Source: Paracentrotus lividus (taxonomy: Eukaryota > Echinodermata > Echinoidea > Camarodonta > Echinidae). Taken from it: DNA of 64,000 nucleotides. Positions 62,051 to 64,000 of this stretch are shown piece by piece. The notes beneath the pieces were generated by a model, which saw only the letters and a list, made by a program, of their open reading frames with translations, was not told where the DNA came from and made no database searches. The DNA lies in assembly GCA_940671915.1 (NCBI GenBank), contig CALNVZ010003426.1:31037329-31101328 (forward strand), read 5' to 3'. The translations under genes and the position numbers were made by a program. The first letter of the stretch is position 1. Each line of letters starts with the position of its first letter.

Positions 62051-63051
62051 TCGTGGGATCCTCTGTTGATACCGAACTATTTTGATATGATGAAAGGAAG
62101 TTTTCGTGGAGTTCCATGAACATTGCTGCATTTAACGCTTTCGCTTTTATATGCGCGGCATATAAAAAATTACGTTTTCCATGAACAATCTGCAATTTAA
62201 ACACAACTTTCACTTTTATGCATTATTAATGACTTTTTTTTTTTTTTTTTTTTTTAAATCTTTTCAAATACTAATTTTAAACCCATATCTAACAATAACT
62301 TCAGCAAAGGAAAGTCGCCTCGTTGGCTTAATTTTGAAGCCTGCGGCCAAAATTCATACGATGAGCCTGGCGCAAATAATCTTCGAGTTGACAAGCGCCA
62401 TCTAATGGAGAACCAACCAACTATGCTAAACTTATTAGAAACGCGCTGTATTATAAGACCTACTAAAGCAGCTTCGTTTATTTTTTGCACGCAAAAAATT
62501 ACACGGACAACTTTCTACACTCGAAACTAGCTATAGCGAGTCTGACGTGACTCGAACTCGTACCTCGCGAGCTATCTATTGAATTTGACTCCGGGATTTT
62601 GGAATATTTCATCTTTTCTGTTTATGTGGGATTTAAGAAGGATATTCATTCGCCATGGGCAAGGAAAATGACTTGCTAGAGCTGCAAGAACGGGAAATGT
62701 GTTGTGACGATTGGGAAATTGCTATCGGGAGGTCGTGGAAGAAGTGTTATTTCTGCCGCTTTGAGGGAGTGTTTTTCTTCTGAGGGAGGCAGTGGTGTTG
62801 ATGTGAGGCGATGCGGGTGCAGTCGGGCGAATCTTATCCCATTTACGCTGACAGTGACACCGCGCCGAGATTGAGCTTTGTTTGTTTGTGTGTGGACTTT
62901 GAATGAAAGACCCAAAAGACCCCTGTATCAATCAAATCTGGATTCGCCACTGTTTACAATATCAAATATCAAATACTATAATAATCTATTTACTAAGAAA
63001 GAACTTTCATTGCCATTGCATTTGGATACATTGCAGTGTAGTCTAACGATA
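62051..63051. other. Gene-free stretch
   Basis: It contains a poly-T tract (62233-62255) and, at 62937-62951, CTGGATTCGCCACTG, an inverted CAGTGGCGAATCCAG terminus of the hAT-like family whose opposite end was not found. The two overlapping minus-strand ORFs at 62676-62931 are not recognisable proteins. Confidence 0.45.
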
Positions 63052-63120
63052 AGGCCAAAAAAAAAAAAATTGTTTGGTTGTCCAATGAATGCTTTTTTCA
63101 AAAATCGGGTCGGTCGGTCG

Positions 63121-63151
<31 letters not shown>

Positions 63152-63434
63152 CCTCCCATTGAAAAAACAAAGAAAAACAAAGAAACGAATGACTCTCCAT
63201 TTTTGAGATCACTTATTTACGTTTTATTGAGTTTGTAAAATGGACTGCATGGAAAAAATAACACATGTTTAAATACTGTTTTATGAAAAATATATACAAA
63301 ATAATATGAGCTGTGTATTTTCGGGCGTTTGGGTGATAAAAAAAAAAAAAAAAAAAAAAAGAGGTTGGTCGGGTCGGCCGTTTTCAGAGGGTCGGTCGGT
63401 CGAGGACAACCAAACAATTTTTTTTTTTTGGCCT
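63052..63434. mobile_element. Foldback (inverted-repeat) element with AGGCC-poly(A) ends
   Basis: The left arm AGGCC(A)12TTGTTTGGTTGTCC and the right arm GGACAACCAAACAA(T)11GGCCT are inverted copies. Inside both arms are GGTCGGTCGGTCG repeats and long poly-T (63123-63151) or poly-A (63340-63360) tracts. About 383 bp with no coding capacity; overlapping ORFs come from the homopolymers. Target duplication unclear. Confidence 0.65.
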
Positions 63435-63436
63435 AG

Positions 63437-63582
63437 CAGTGGCGGATCCAGGATTTCAGGATTGGGGAGGGGGCGCACAGCCCAAATTTTCTGATTTTAA
63501 CATGTACAGACATGAGTGGTTTTAAATTATGGGGAGGAGGGGGGGTGCGCGTCCCCTGCACCCCCGCCTGGATCAGCCACTG
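63437..63582. mobile_element. 146-bp hAT-like MITE, CAGTGGCGGATCCAGG ends
   Basis: The left end CAGTGGCGGATCCAGG and right end CCTGGATCAGCCACTG are inverted copies with one mismatch. Immediately inside are GGGGAGGGGGCGCACAG and its partial inverse. It begins two bases after the foldback element. No 8-bp duplication could be seen. It shares its ends with the larger elements at 34400 and 50753. Confidence 0.7.
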
Positions 63583-64000
63583 ATACATGTAAGTTAGATC
63601 TAAGTTTAAAATCGTGATATTGACCAAAAAAGATTGCCAAATCTGCAGTCTAGTCGGAGGTTTATCGAAAGATTATGCTATAGATCTAGATCTAGGGCCT
63701 ACATGATTTAGTCCAAAGCTTGGGGTACTTTCCTGGAAATGTATGGGGAAATTACATAGGCTGAGAATCACATGATCCTCTCTTACACAGGTTTATTTGA
63801 AAAGGGATTGAGAAGTTTGGAATTGGAGGGGCAGTTCCAATAATGTTTCCAAAGCCATTGCTCCAATATTTCACAAGGTAATTATTACTACAATTTATTT
63901 ATATGGAATAAATGACATGACGACATCATATTGACCATTTGAACGGAGGCCTACATGTGCATGTAGGTGGTAGCAAGTTCTTCTCTTTGCCACATGCAGT
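63583..64000. other. Right edge of window, nothing recognised
   Basis: AT-rich sequence containing TAGATCTAGATCTAG (63681-63695), without a coding frame. Confidence 0.4.

Noticed and set aside
62676-62931. Minus-strand ORFs near 62.8 kb as a small gene
   Set aside because: Two frames overlap, neither has a family signature, and the region carries a hAT-like terminus.

Overview
This is an AT-rich, intron-rich animal genome window, most likely from a marine deuterostome and probably an echinoderm. The evidence is GT-AG introns, small phase-1 exons, scavenger-receptor (SRCR) domains, a GalNAc4S-6-sulfotransferase (CHST15)-like gene, and many LINE and DNA-transposon remnants. SRCR and CHST15-like families are both known to be greatly expanded in sea urchins. 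The species cannot be fixed from the sequence alone.

Host genes. (1) About 1.4-3.1 kb, minus strand: a secreted SRCR-type receptor with a clean signal-peptide exon followed by two SRCR-like exons; both SRCR exons carry lesions, so it looks like a decaying gene. (2) 24.2-32.5 kb, minus strand: a complete eight-exon CHST15-like Golgi sulfotransferase. All exon junctions agree in phase and give a 466-residue type II membrane protein with both PAPS-binding motifs; one intron uses a GC donor. (3) 45.2-48.6 kb, plus strand: a four-exon SLC16 (monocarboxylate transporter)-like gene with intact splice sites, but one in-frame stop and one single-base frame loss in exon 3.

Retroelements. A Penelope-like element fragment with a GIY-YIG endonuclease remnant lies at 0.1-1.1 kb, between inverted copies of its end sequence. 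At least eight decayed LINE fragments are scattered through the window, several inside sulfotransferase introns. A long, 5'-truncated LINE with endonuclease, RT, RNase H and a C-terminal zinc knuckle (I-clade-like architecture) lies at 58.8-62.0 kb.

DNA transposons make up the most interesting part. At 34.4-37.8 kb there is a hAT-like non-autonomous element with a perfect 8-bp target duplication. Its body is a tandem array of about 16 units, each centred on a GC-rich near-palindrome, and the array is interrupted by a second element flanked by TA. At 53.0-56.8 kb three elements are nested inside one another, each flanked by TA. The middle one (CACTG/CAGTG ends) carries arrays of a 20-bp palindrome at both ends, and another copy of its right end opens the window. 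Further elements lie at 33.2, 49.2, 50.8-52.3, 52.7 and 63.1-63.6 kb.

Large stretches (3.1-15 kb, 18.6-22 kb, 39-42 kb and others) are AT-rich with no gene I can support. No tRNA, rRNA or CRISPR-like structure was recognised.
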